Origin: Flavobacterium micromati
GTDB taxonomy: Bacteria > Bacteroidota > Bacteroidia > Flavobacteriales > Flavobacteriaceae
Reading direction: 5' to 3'
DNA: 64,000 bases
Assembly: GCF_900129585.1 (NCBI RefSeq)
Contig: NZ_FQWF01000004.1
Location: 124,001 to 188,000 of the forward strand
Shown here piece by piece: positions 28,770 to 37,799 of this stretch. The notes under the pieces are model-generated. The model was not told where the DNA came from, searched no databases, and worked only from the letters and a program-made list of their open reading frames with translations. The first letter of the stretch is position 1, and each line of letters begins with the position of its first letter. A program made the translations under genes and the position numbers.

Positions 28770-29421
28770 AAATTAGAAGTGCTTTAATTGTTTGTTGGAT
28801 GTGCTTTGTCAAATTGGTTTTAATGTAATTGTTGTACAGTTCTTCGGTTTTTAAGTTTAATAAATTTTCAAAGAATGTTTTATTCATGTGAAAATGAAAA
28901 AACGTGCCTAAAATTGTTGGGGTAATGAGCGGAATAATAACATCTTTTCTAAAAATCCCTTTACGTTGGCCTTCTTCAATAATGGATTCAAGGGATTTTA
29001 AATTTCCTTTTTTTAATTCTGAAAAAGCGAGTAAGTTTTGTTCTCTTTTTTTAGAAGTGAATTCAAAGTGTAGAATTCTATAAATACCTCTATTGCTGTT
29101 TATTCGATTAATATAAAGCTCAATAAGTTTATTTATTTTATCGATAGGTTCAAGTTCTTCTTGCAGTAAAGTATCTAGCTGGTATTTTAAATCTGAAGTT
29201 CTGTAAATAATCAGCGATTCTAACAAGCGTTCTTTGGAACCAAAGTAATAGGAAACCATTGCAATATTGATCTTCGCCATTTTTGCGATAACACGTACAG
29301 AAGTACCGTCAAATCCTTTTTCGGCAAAAAGAGTTTCAGCGACCTCAAGAATCTGAATTTGTTTATCAGTAAAATTACTTTGCAATGGAATGGATTTTTT
29401 ATCGAAACCAAAACTAAACAA
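28759..29421 (-). CDS. TetR family regulator of the efflux operon
   Basis: The 220-residue protein has an N-terminal helix-turn-helix (QILEVAETLFAEKGFDGTSVRVIAKMAKINIAMVSYYFGSKERLL, about residues 22-70) and a helical ligand-binding C-terminus. No ATG fits: the frame opens with TTG at 29421, just after an in-frame TGA, and a second TTG lies at 29385. Two near-identical palindromes overlap or precede the start. It is the first gene of the operon, so autorepression of the whole pump is the likely logic. Confidence 0.88.
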   Translation of the reverse strand: MFSFGFDKKSIPLQSNFTDKQIQILEVAETLFAEKGFDGTSVRVIAKMAKINIAMVSYYFGSKERLLESLIIYRTSDLKYQLDTLLQEELEPIDKINKLIELYINRINSNRGIYRILHFEFTSKKREQNLLAFSELKKGNLKSLESIIEEGQRKGIFRKDVIIPLITPTILGTFFHFHMNKTFFENLLNLKTEELYNNYIKTNLTKHIQQTIKALLIYES

Positions 29422-29446
29422 CTGTTTAATTCAAACAACTGTTTAA
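29415..29446. promoter_or_regulatory. Twin palindromic operator of the TetR efflux operon
   Basis: TAAACAACTGTTTA at 29415-29428 and CAAACAACTGTTTA at 29432-29445 are palindromic outside a central AC. They repeat with a 17-bp period. The first copy contains the TTG start codon of the TetR gene. They are likely binding sites for that regulator. Confidence 0.6.
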
Positions 29447-29680
29447 TATTAAATTAACATAAATTTAACATAATACATTTTATTAATTTACAGAATATAA
29501 TAGTTTATGTTATGCCATTATTTGTCGCAAGATTTACCAAATCAAATGCAGCATTTGTAATTTAAAAAGATTTTTTTTTCTAAAGTCAATTTTTATGTTA
29601 CTAAACTCATAGTAAATCGCTCGAATATCAAATTGTGAATATCTATTTTTTTAAAAGTCCTATTTTTTATGTCTAAAATC

Positions 29681-29688
29681 TATCTTTG
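29681..29688 (+). promoter_or_regulatory. -7 promoter element for the DUF4494 gene
   Basis: TATCTTTG matches TAnnTTTG and lies 18 bp before the start codon; the -33 element is unclear. Confidence 0.45.
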
Positions 29689-29706
29689 ACATCCTTAAAA
29701 AAATAA

Positions 29707-30261
29707 ATGATGAGCACAATTTGGTACGAATGCAAAGTAAAATATAAAAAAACAGATGAGAATGGCGGTCAAAAAGTAGCGACTGAACCCTATCTAGTTG
29801 ACGCAGTGTCTTACACAGAGGCAGAAAGCAGAATTACCGAAGAAATGTCGGCATACATTAGCGAGGAGTTCAAAATTACGAATATTAAGATTGCCAATTA
29901 TGCTGAAATTCATCCTTTTGAAAATGCTGACCGATGGTTCAAGTCAAAAGTTTCGCTAATTGCGTATGATGAAGAAAGCGGTAAAGAACGTAAAACTAAT
30001 ATGTATTTATTAGTTCAAGCCAATGACGTCAAAGAAGCTTTTGATAATACAGTAAGCGTAATGAAAGGCACGATGGGCGACTATACGATTCCTGCAATTT
30101 CAGAATCACCTATAATGGATGTATTTCCATATTTTTCAGGAGAAGAAGGAGAACTAGAACAGTTAGAAAAGTTTAATGTCTTGAAAGCATCTAAACCAGA
30201 AGTTACTCCAGAAACGGAAGATCATATGGAATTCGCGACTGAAGAAGAAGAAGTTATATAA
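29707..30261 (+). CDS. DUF4494 family protein
   Basis: The 184-residue soluble protein begins MMSTIWYECKVKYKKTDENG and contains KVATEPYLVDAVSYTEAESRI, the DUF4494 signature common in Bacteroidota. No signal peptide. The C-terminus is very acidic (EDHMEFATEEEEVI). The start may be the first or second of two adjacent ATG codons. Function unknown. Confidence 0.87.
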   Translation: MMSTIWYECKVKYKKTDENGGQKVATEPYLVDAVSYTEAESRITEEMSAYISEEFKITNIKIANYAEIHPFENADRWFKSKVSLIAYDEESGKERKTNMYLLVQANDVKEAFDNTVSVMKGTMGDYTIPAISESPIMDVFPYFSGEEGELEQLEKFNVLKASKPEVTPETEDHMEFATEEEEVI

Positions 30262-30457
30262 TCATGCGATAAAAAAAGAAAGAAATTGATATAGCATTGT
30301 TTTGTAAAATGAATTTTTTACTGTCTGTCATTTGTTTACAGACATTAAGGATGAAGAATAAATAAAATCACAACATAATAATTTAAGATTATAGCAATAT
30401 AATTTTGTTACAGAGCACTCTATGTAAATTTTATTCTCATTTGGTAATTCTCTTCAT

Positions 30458-30488
30458 AAAAAAACCGTTACATCACTGTAACGGTTTT
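30458..30488 (-). terminator. Terminator after the fasciclin gene
   Basis: AAAACCGTTACA pairs with TGTAACGGTTTT around a 4-nt loop, preceded by an A tract that gives a U tract on the minus-strand transcript. It lies 22 bp past the minus-strand fasciclin gene. Confidence 0.8.
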
Positions 30489-30509
30489 AAATTGAATCAG
30501 TTAAAAACC

Positions 30510-31100
30510 TTATTTAGATTTAGGCATAACTACTGTATCAATTGCGTGGATTAGGCCATTTGAAGCACCTACATCAGCCAGAATAACTGTGGCAGTTCCT
30601 GCATTTTCATCAGTTAACATTACTTTACCGTCGCTCAAACTCAATGAAATTGTACCTCCATTAACTGTTGTAACGCTATGTTTTCCATTACCTTTATTTA
30701 TCGCAGCAATCACTGTAGCAGCATCAAATTTTCCAGCAACAACATGATACGTTAAAATTGATTTTAGTTTCTCTGCATTTTCTGGTTTTAATAAATCATC
30801 AAGTGTGTTTTTTGCCAGTTTATCAAATGCAGCATTGTTTGGGGCAAAAACTGTGAAAGGACCATCTCCGCTCAAAGTTTCAACAAGATTTGCTGCTTTA
30901 ACAGCCGTTACAAGAGTAGAGAAATCTGCATTTGCAGAAGCTACATCTACAATGTTTCCAGTTTCAGCAGCAGCAACAGTGTCAACTGCTACAGTAGTTG
31001 AATCAGTCATTTCTGTTGACTCAGCTGTTTTTTTTTCTCCACAAGAAGTAGTTATTACTCCTAATAATGCGAGTGCGCTAATTGTTTTTACTAATTTCAT
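30510..31100 (-). CDS. Fasciclin-domain lipoprotein
   Basis: The 196-residue lipoprotein (ALALLGVITTSC, lipid Cys20) has a Thr/Ala-rich linker and one FAS1 domain (about residues 55-194). The domain carries the two conserved boxes FTVFAPNNAAFDKL and LTYHVVAGKFDAATV, and ends in the NGLIHAIDTVVMPK motif. FAS1 domains mediate adhesion or matrix contact at the cell surface; the actual partner is unknown. It has its own terminator. Confidence 0.92.
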   Translation of the reverse strand: MKLVKTISALALLGVITTSCGEKKTAESTEMTDSTTVAVDTVAAAETGNIVDVASANADFSTLVTAVKAANLVETLSGDGPFTVFAPNNAAFDKLAKNTLDDLLKPENAEKLKSILTYHVVAGKFDAATVIAAINKGNGKHSVTTVNGGTISLSLSDGKVMLTDENAGTATVILADVGASNGLIHAIDTVVMPKSK

Positions 31101-31585
31101 AGTTAAAGTTTTATGTTAAAATTAAATTAAGACAATCAAAGATATTCTTTTTTTTGAGTTTGTTTATTTTTTTTAACAAATTATTAAACAAAAAACAACT
31201 TACAAAAATAATAATTACTGATATGTTTTAATATTATGAATATTTTTAACTATCTCCGAAAAGTAAATAAAATATTAAAAAATCAATTTAATAATATTTC
31301 ATTAAAAAAAACAGTTTAGATGACATGGTTTTCAGTGTTTTTTTGTCCGAACAAATCCATGCCTTTTAAGGGTTTTATTTCACAAAAGCTTCTTGTATTC
31401 TATCAAATATTGGAGATACTTCAAGCGCAATATTTTGTTTAAAGTTAAATCCGCTTCTAACTCATTCACGTTAAGCAATAATTTTGAATCCATAATGGTA
31501 AGACTGCGCAATAATATCTACCTTTTACTTATTTTTTTGTAAGGCTAAAACTTTTGTCCTATGTTAAAGCAATAAAAAAGACAAT
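31101..31585. other. Intergenic region with a possible decayed gene
   Basis: 485 bp of AT-rich DNA. CAAAGATA at 31137-31144 is a minus-strand TAnnTTTG (TATCTTTG), likely the -7 element of the fasciclin gene. A protein-like frame with two stops lies at 31375-31521 (listed separately). Confidence 0.45.
31375..31521 (-). pseudogene. Possible decayed gene fragment, unknown family
   Basis: One minus-strand frame reads protein-like text VDIIAQSYHYGFKIIA, then two stops (TAA, TGA) three codons apart, then VRSGFNFKQNIALEV and SPIFDRIQEAFVK before a TAA. The consistent frame across both stops suggests decay by nonsense mutation. The family is not recognised. Confidence 0.3.
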
Positions 31586-32752
31586 TTAGCGCAATAAGAT
31601 AAATCGGTTTGGAGATTCAGTCATTGCATAAATTTTACCGTCAGGTGCTTGTCTTACATCACGAAAACGTGCGTATCCATTCATGCTTCTTGTTGAGGCT
31701 ATTTTTTTATTGTCTCTAAGTTTCAGCCAATGAAGATGAGTACCTGCTAAAGCTCCAATTAAAATATCTACTTCATTATTTGGTTGTCCTTTAACGATAA
31801 AAGTCATTCCACTTGGCGCAATTGATGGGACCCAATACGTAAGAGGGGATTCCATTCCTACGCGAGTGGTATCAGCGGTAATGGGTGTTCCATTGTAGTT
31901 TGTCCCAAATGTAACCTCGGGCCAACCATAATTTGTGTTCGCCTTTATTAAATTAAGTTCATCGCCCCCTCTGGGTCCGTGTTCATGCGCATAGATTAAG
32001 CCTGTAGCAGGATTCATTGCCATACCTTGAATATTTCTGTTTCCCCAAGTAAAAATTTGAGGTTGTGTATTGGGAATTCCAACCAATGGATTGGTTGCGG
32101 GCACAGTCCCATCATCATTGAAACGCAATACTTTACCCAAGTGGTTATTCCTGTTTTGTGCATTCTCTGGTAATCCACGATCGCCCACAGACATATAAAG
32201 AAGATTATTTCTATCAAATATTATGCGACTACCAAAATGCTGGCCATCGTTTCGTACTGGTAATGCTCTAAATAATTCTGTGAAATTTTGAAGTTGGTTA
32301 CCAACAAGTCTTCCTCTACCTAATGCTGTGGTTTGTCCGCCAGTTGCAGCCACGGCGTAGGTAAGATAAACAAAATCGTTACTACTAAAATTGGGATGCA
32401 AGGCAATGTCAAGCAAACCTCCTTGTCCATTTTGTGAAATAATTGGTATACCTGTTATTTCAGTAAGTGTATTTGTAGAAATATTGTATCGAAATACTTT
32501 ACCTTGCTTTTCAGTAAAAAGCACTTCATTGCTGTTGATAAACGTAAAACCCCATGGAGCAGCGATGTTGTTGAGCAATACTCTTTCCTCAGATAAAATG
32601 GGTGGCGGAACATTTGCAGCAGGCGGATCAGGTGTTTCAGCTGTTTCAGAATCCTTTGAACATGCTAAAAGCACCATCGGAATGATAAATAACAATAATA
32701 AATTAAATACTTTTTTACTTACCTTCAAATTTAAAATAGTAGGATTGTCCAT
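31586..32752 (-). CDS. PQQ-dependent aldose sugar dehydrogenase-like lipoprotein
   Basis: The 388-residue exported protein has a lipoprotein signal (LLLLFIIPMVLLAC, Cys31) and a six-bladed beta-propeller of the glucose/sorbosone dehydrogenase family. Visible blocks are NIAAPWGFTFIN, GQGGLLDIALHPNF, QHFGSRIIFD, YAHEHGPRGGDELN and NYGWPEVTFG. These match soluble aldose sugar dehydrogenase (YliI-like), which oxidises sugars with PQQ and calcium. No PQQ synthesis genes are in view. Confidence 0.9.
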   Translation of the reverse strand: MDNPTILNLKVSKKVFNLLLLFIIPMVLLACSKDSETAETPDPPAANVPPPILSEERVLLNNIAAPWGFTFINSNEVLFTEKQGKVFRYNISTNTLTEITGIPIISQNGQGGLLDIALHPNFSSNDFVYLTYAVAATGGQTTALGRGRLVGNQLQNFTELFRALPVRNDGQHFGSRIIFDRNNLLYMSVGDRGLPENAQNRNNHLGKVLRFNDDGTVPATNPLVGIPNTQPQIFTWGNRNIQGMAMNPATGLIYAHEHGPRGGDELNLIKANTNYGWPEVTFGTNYNGTPITADTTRVGMESPLTYWVPSIAPSGMTFIVKGQPNNEVDILIGALAGTHLHWLKLRDNKKIASTRSMNGYARFRDVRQAPDGKIYAMTESPNRFILLR

Positions 32753-33146
32753 TTTTTTAGTTTTAAAGAATTATAACGAGAATAATAATATTCATAAGTT
32801 CATCTTACCGGATTTAAAAATTATTTTTACTGACACTAATCCGTGAAAAACTTTTTTCTAATTGTTATCAAATATAATTAATAACATTTTATTTAATGTA
32901 AAAAAAAATATTTAAACAAACTAAAGGAGTTTAAAATTTAGATCAAGTAATTGTAGATAAGTAATTTATAACTTTAATTACTTTTAAAAGTGAGTTGTTT
33001 AAGGCATCAATCTGATTCTCCAAATGAAGTATATTTACAATTATTAGACGATGGCTAGAAATTCGTATTTATTAATTGAATCCACCATTATATCGCTTGC
33101 AATGCAACGATACCTTCTCTTTTTCCTGCCGTTTTTATTTGAGTAT
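32753..33146. other. Intergenic region, nothing recognised
   Basis: 394 bp upstream of the sugar dehydrogenase gene and past the broken glycosyltransferase. AT-rich, no hairpin or protein-like frame stood out. Confidence 0.45.
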
Positions 33147-34670
33147 TTATTCGAAAATCCTTGTTTTAAATTCAGATCGCAACTGTTCAAAATTCAGTTT
33201 TGGTAATTTGCAAATGTATATCGTTTGCCACAAATCTTTCTCGTCATCGGCATACGGATTATAAATTCGCTTTACCGCCACAACCGAATTAAAGAAGGAT
33301 TGAAAAAAGTCAATTCCAGCCTCTCCGTTTGAAAACGCTATAACTGTTTTAGGTAATTCGCCTTTTTCTGGTGTCCAAAGGTAAAAGCTCCCGTGGTATG
33401 AAAATGCTTTTGGCATTTTGTAATTATCCCTAAAAAGATTTACTCCTCCTGCTTGGCTATAATGTTTACCCCAAATCAAGCAATCCTTTCTCTCGTTCAT
33501 TGGGAGGCTATCATAAACGGTTTTTAGGCCGTTCATAGTTTTGTCCCACTGTGTTTTGGAATAATATTCTTTATATTCAATTGCGTAACGATTGTCTTTC
33601 TTTTCAATTCCCGCAAATTTTATAAATGTATTCAGTGGTAGAACGGCTAATCCAAATGGTATCAAAACAATGCCCGATAAAACAAGAAGAGCAGTTGCGG
33701 GATATAAAATCCATTGCCGTCTTGAAAGGATTTTTTGTTCAAACCAGATACCCCCAAAAATTATCAACGTAATCATTGTGGGATAAAAATAATATGCTTT
33801 GCTTTTGGTAAGCGCTAACAATGTTATACTCATGACAATTGTTAGTGCAATTGGGCGATAAATAAAATTATTTTTGACGCTAAACAAATAAAACAATCCT
33901 CCCAACCAGAAAATTAATGTTACTGGATTTAAGGATATAATTATACTTTCAAGAACTCCTACAATAGTAAGTTTGTCTAATTGAGTTTCATAAAGACGTA
34001 AAAACATGTCAAATACTGGAAATCCGTGGTTGTATTGCCATAAAATGTTTGGGGCTATCAGTACAAGAAATAAAATAATATATTTCCAACTGTCTTTTTG
34101 CAAAATTGCTGATCGTGTCCGTTTAAACAATAGTAAACCAGTAAGTCCTGCAATGAAGAAAAGGATATCATATTTTGTCAGGAAACCAAAACCAACACCT
34201 ATTGTTAGATAAAGTAAATATTTTTTGTCGAGGGTTGTAACATATCGTACCAATTGATAGAATGAAAAAAGCCAAAACAAATGTATAAAGACTACAGGTT
34301 GAAATAATTGATGTCCACGTCCGAAAGCTGGTGCGGTTAAAATGCAAAGTAGTACAATAAAAACCGCTTTTGACTTACCGCCCAGTTTAACTGTTGTAAG
34401 TGCGATAAGTATTAAAATTAATAATGAAGCAATGTGCGAAAAGATATGATGCACAAATACGGATTGCGAATGAAATTGATTTTGGATAAATGACAGCAAA
34501 CCTATCAGCGGCGGAAATTCCATATATCCAAAAGCCAAGTGTTTTCCCGTTTCAATATGCAACAATTAGTCACTTTGAAAGCCAGAATTACTGTCTGCAA
34601 TTAAATGAAGTGTTAGTTTTAAAACACAAAAAAAGGTTATTATTAGAATTATTTTTCTCTTTTGTATCAT
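33147..34670 (-). pseudogene. GT39/ArnT-like glycosyltransferase, interrupted by an in-frame stop
   Basis: The frame from ATG at 34668-34670 encodes a first membrane helix and the start of the first outer loop (34 codons ending GFQSD). It then meets TAA at 34566-34568 and continues in the same frame for 472 codons: LLHIETGKHLAFGYMEFPPL, then about ten more membrane helices and a C-terminal soluble domain. Family members carry an acidic pair in this loop, so GAA to TAA is the simplest change. The stop would remove a catalytic acid and helix 1. If translated from TTG at 34565 the product would lack both. It may be a pseudogene or a sequencing error. Confidence 0.75.
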
Positions 34671-34830
34671 GCTAAACTGGCTAATAACTTATAAATAGTC
34701 GCTGAATCTTAGTGGCTAAACCACAATACTTGGTTTGCTTGTCGTTACTTGGTAACGATTTTTAAACAAATATCTTAAATTTTTTTTATTACAATATAGA
34801 AAAAACAGATCATTCATTTACGACATAAAA

Positions 34831-34864
34831 AAAACGACGTTCAAATTAAATTTAAACGTCGTTT
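34831..34864 (-). terminator. Terminator of the trp operon
   Basis: AAACGACGTT pairs with AACGTCGTTT, extended by the AT-rich AAATTAAATTT loop region and followed by an A/T tract. It lies 22-55 bp after the minus-strand trpA stop. Confidence 0.75.
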
Positions 34865-34885
34865 ATTATTTTAAAAAAAGAAGAT

Positions 34886-35647
34886 TTACCGAATAGCCTC
34901 GACAAATTCTTTTATTTTTCCAGTTCCATTTTTTGTTAAATCCTGAATAAAAGCACTTCCTATAATGGCTCCTTTGGCAAATTGTGTCGCTTGATCAAAG
35001 GTTTCTTTGTTGTTGATCCCAAAACCAATTACTTGAGGATTTTTCAAATTCATGTCGGCAATTCGTTTGAAATAGTCTTCTTGTTCACTTCCAAAACCAG
35101 TTTGTGATCCTGTAACACTTGCAGAACTGACCATGTATATAAAACCATCAGAAACGCCATCGATAAAGTTGATGCGTTGTACAGATGTTTGTGGAGTGAT
35201 TAAAAATATATTTTTCAATTCATATTTTTCAAAAGTATTTTTATATTCGTCAGCATAAACATCAACGGGAAGATCAGGGATAATCAATCCATCAATTCCT
35301 ATTTCAGCGCATCGCTTGCAGAAATTTTCAATTCCAAACTGCAACATTGGATTGAAATAACCCATTATAATCAACGGAATAGAAACTGTTTTACGAATAT
35401 CTTTTAATTGGTCAAACAAGACCTGCGTTGTCATACCGTTGTGCAAAGCCTGCGTAGAACTTTCCTGAATTGTTGGTCCATCGGCTAACGGATCGCTAAA
35501 AGGCAATCCTATTTCGATCATATCGACACCATTTTTTTCTAAATCCTGAATGATTTGGACTGTGTCGTTTAAACTTGGATATCCAGCTGAAAAATAGATC
35601 GATACTATTTTTTTAGATTCTTGTAATTTTTGATTTATTCTGTTCAT
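34886..35647 (-). CDS. trpA: Tryptophan synthase alpha chain
   Basis: The 253-residue TIM barrel splits indole-3-glycerol phosphate to indole, which passes to TrpB. The catalytic acids are in MIEIGLPFSDPLADGPTIQ (Glu and Asp), with the phosphate loops FGIN and GSAF. It is the last gene of the trp operon. It is separated from trpB by about 950 bp holding a GGCT-like gene and repeats, unusual because trpB and trpA are normally adjacent. Confidence 0.96.
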   Translation of the reverse strand: MNRINQKLQESKKIVSIYFSAGYPSLNDTVQIIQDLEKNGVDMIEIGLPFSDPLADGPTIQESSTQALHNGMTTQVLFDQLKDIRKTVSIPLIIMGYFNPMLQFGIENFCKRCAEIGIDGLIIPDLPVDVYADEYKNTFEKYELKNIFLITPQTSVQRINFIDGVSDGFIYMVSSASVTGSQTGFGSEQEDYFKRIADMNLKNPQVIGFGINNKETFDQATQFAKGAIIGSAFIQDLTKNGTGKIKEFVEAIR

Positions 35648-35954
35648 TTTGTTTAAATATTCGATTTAAATCTCAGTTACGCGAGAATAAACTGCGTGCA
35701 CTAAACTAGATTCTTTATATTATACTGATTTTTTTTGCTATTCTATATCGTTGAAAAAAATGGTTGTTATCTATTCGTTTTGCTTCCATTTTCAGGAATT
35801 CGATTTGTTGTCATAATTCACTTCTTTATTCAATAATTGAAATGTCCCGAAATATTTGAAAAGAAAACGCACCTTACTGCTATTTACACGACTTTTAATT
35901 TGTTAATAAACAATATTGATAATTTAGGTCTTCATGATAATATGCTGCTTTAAC
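35648..35954. other. Spacer upstream of trpA
   Basis: About 300 bp of AT-rich DNA between the repeat array and trpA. It could hold a second promoter for trpA, but I see no clear TAnnTTTG/TTG pair. Confidence 0.4.
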
Positions 35955-36104
35955 TTCGTATTTCGCACTTCAATCCTTGTACCTAAAATTTCAACCTCGT
36001 ACCTCAACCTTCGTACCTAGTACCGCAAACTTAGTATATCAACCTTCGTACCTCGTACCTCAAACCTCGTACCTCAGCCCTCGTACCTCAACCCTCTCGT
36101 ACCT
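35955..36104. repeat. CGTACC-type degenerate tandem array
   Basis: About ten imperfect units of roughly 14 bp, consensus TCAACCTCGTACC, with variants TCAACCTTCGTACC and TCAGCCCTCGTACC. Each carries the palindrome GTAC. The array ends at the stop codon of the GGCT-like gene. A frame through it encodes only repetitive text and is not a gene. Confidence 0.75.
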
Positions 36105-36424
36105 TAAATCGCTGCACTATACGCCCAAGCTGTCTGTTTGGATTGCAATTGTACTTCTACTCGTTTATAATGTAGTCCTTCATATAAATCAGATTGGTGG
36201 AGCTCTTGTGCGCTGATTGCGTAAACCATTCCGTCAATTGTGTCTTCAGGATTTTGTGTTTCAGTAATAATTGGATAGTGAACTAAACCAAATTCTTCTT
36301 CAATTTGAATTTTTTTAATGATGTATCCAATTAATTTTTCAGAAGTTCCCTCAAGAATACGTCCAAAAAGGTCTTTTTGCACGTCTTCATTTTGTAAACT
36401 TCCGTAAGCGAATAATTTTTCCAT
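36104..36424 (-). CDS. Gamma-glutamylcyclotransferase-like (AIG2/GGCT fold) protein
   Basis: The 106-residue cytoplasmic protein has the N-terminal FAYGSLQN motif (YGSL glycine loop) and the YEGLHYKRVEVQL block of the AIG2/GGCT family; the acidic E of LYEGLHY may be the catalytic acid. It might act on gamma-glutamyl amides, but many members have unknown substrates. It sits inside the trp operon between trpB and trpA. It is flanked by repeats on both sides, suggesting later insertion. Confidence 0.82.
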   Translation of the reverse strand: MEKLFAYGSLQNEDVQKDLFGRILEGTSEKLIGYIIKKIQIEEEFGLVHYPIITETQNPEDTIDGMVYAISAQELHQSDLYEGLHYKRVEVQLQSKQTAWAYSAAI

Positions 36425-36469
36425 AGTTTCTATTTTGAAAATGTAAATTGAACCACTTTGTTTGCTTTT

Positions 36470-36590
36470 GCGTTAAGGATTGTAATGTAAATCCTTTTTT
36501 TACTTGCTTTTTAGCAAGGTAAAAAAGATTGTAATGGAAAGCCTGACCTTGCAGTAACGATAGTGAAAGCAAGGGAACGCCCTAAAACTA
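36470..36590. repeat. Dispersed flavobacterial repeat, copy C
   Basis: AAGGATTGTAATGTAAATCC is followed by an A/T hairpin and AAAAGATTGTAATGGAAAGCC, the two ends of the shared element. It lies between trpB and the GGCT-like gene. Confidence 0.6.
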
Positions 36591-36606
36591 ATTAGAGCGA
36601 ACGCTT

Positions 36607-37788
36607 TTATAAGTTAAAATAATCAATATAGGTATTCAAATCCTTGTCGCCACGACCCGAAAGATTAATGACTACAATATCTTCTGGTTTGAATTTCATT
36701 TCGTCAAGAACGGCAAAAGCGTGTGCGGTTTCAATGGCAGGAATCAGGCCTTCCATTTGGGATAATTTAATTCCCCACTGCATCGCTTGCTCATCAGTAA
36801 TCGAGATGAATTGCGCTCTACCTGTTTTGAATAAATTAGCATGCATAGGACCTACGCCAGGATAATCAAGTCCTGCCGAAATAGAATACGGTTCCGTGAT
36901 CTGGCCATCAACAGACTGCATTAATAAAGTTTTACTCCCATGAATTACGCCTACTTTTCCTAAAGCAGAAGTAGCAGCACTCTCGCCAGAATCAACTCCT
37001 AAACCAGCAGCTTCGACCGCAATAATATGTACGTCTTCATCATCTAGAAAATGATAGTAAGTTCCTGCTGCATTGCTTCCACCGCCTACGCAGGCAATCA
37101 AATAATCAGGATTTTCACGACCTTCTTTTTCTAGCAATTGTTCTTTAATTTCTTTAGAAATAACCGATTGAAAACGGGCCACCATATCTGGATAAGGATG
37201 CGGTCCTACTACAGATCCAATGATATAGTAAGTGTCCACTGGATTGTTAATCCAATCCCGAATCGCTTCATTAGTTGCATCTTTTAAAGTCTTTGATCCT
37301 GACATAGCGGGACGAACTTCTGCACCTAACATTTTCATACGAGCTACATTTGGCGCCTGACGCTTAATGTCTACTTCTCCCATATAAACGATACATTCTA
37401 GTCCCATCAATGCGCAAACAGTTGCTGTCGCTACGCCATGCTGACCAGCCCCAGTTTCGGCAATTATTCTAGTTTTACCTAAACGTTTTGCTAGAATTAT
37501 CTGTCCAATTGTGTTGTTGATTTTGTGCGCGCCAGTGTGACATAAATCTTCTCTTTTCAAGTAGATTTTTGTTTTGTACTGCTCTGATAAACGCTTTGCA
37601 AAATAAAGCGGAGTAGGGCGACCAACATATTCTTTTAGCAGGTCGTCAAATTCAGCTTGAAATTCAGGTTCAGCTGTTATTTTTAAATAATTCTGACGTA
37701 ATTCTTCTACGTTTGGGTATAACATTTCAGGAATGAAAGCTCCTCCAAATTCTCCGTAATATCCTTTTTCGTTGACGTTGTAACTCAT
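36607..37788 (-). CDS. trpB: Tryptophan synthase beta chain
   Basis: The 393-residue PLP enzyme joins indole and serine to tryptophan. Markers are [12 protein letters not shown], the PLP lysine in [15 protein letters not shown] (about residue 89), the phosphate loop GGGSNAAG, and the C-terminal LSGRGDKDL. Length is typical of TrpB1. It lies 11 bp after trpF. Confidence 0.97.
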   Translation of the reverse strand: MSYNVNEKGYYGEFGGAFIPEMLYPNVEELRQNYLKITAEPEFQAEFDDLLKEYVGRPTPLYFAKRLSEQYKTKIYLKREDLCHTGAHKINNTIGQIILAKRLGKTRIIAETGAGQHGVATATVCALMGLECIVYMGEVDIKRQAPNVARMKMLGAEVRPAMSGSKTLKDATNEAIRDWINNPVDTYYIIGSVVGPHPYPDMVARFQSVISKEIKEQLLEKEGRENPDYLIACVGGGSNAAGTYYHFLDDEDVHIIAVEAAGLGVDSGESAATSALGKVGVIHGSKTLLMQSVDGQITEPYSISAGLDYPGVGPMHANLFKTGRAQFISITDEQAMQWGIKLSQMEGLIPAIETAHAFAVLDEMKFKPEDIVVINLSGRGDKDLNTYIDYFNL

Positions 37789-37799
37789 TTTTTTATAAT

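Noticed and set aside
35977..36216. 79-codon plus-strand frame near the GGCT-like gene
   Set aside because: It is made of the CGTACC array and the antisense of the GGCT-like gene.
36387..36572. 61-codon minus-strand frame upstream of the GGCT-like gene
   Set aside because: It is mostly dispersed repeat copy C and overlaps the real gene start; no protein-like content beyond that.
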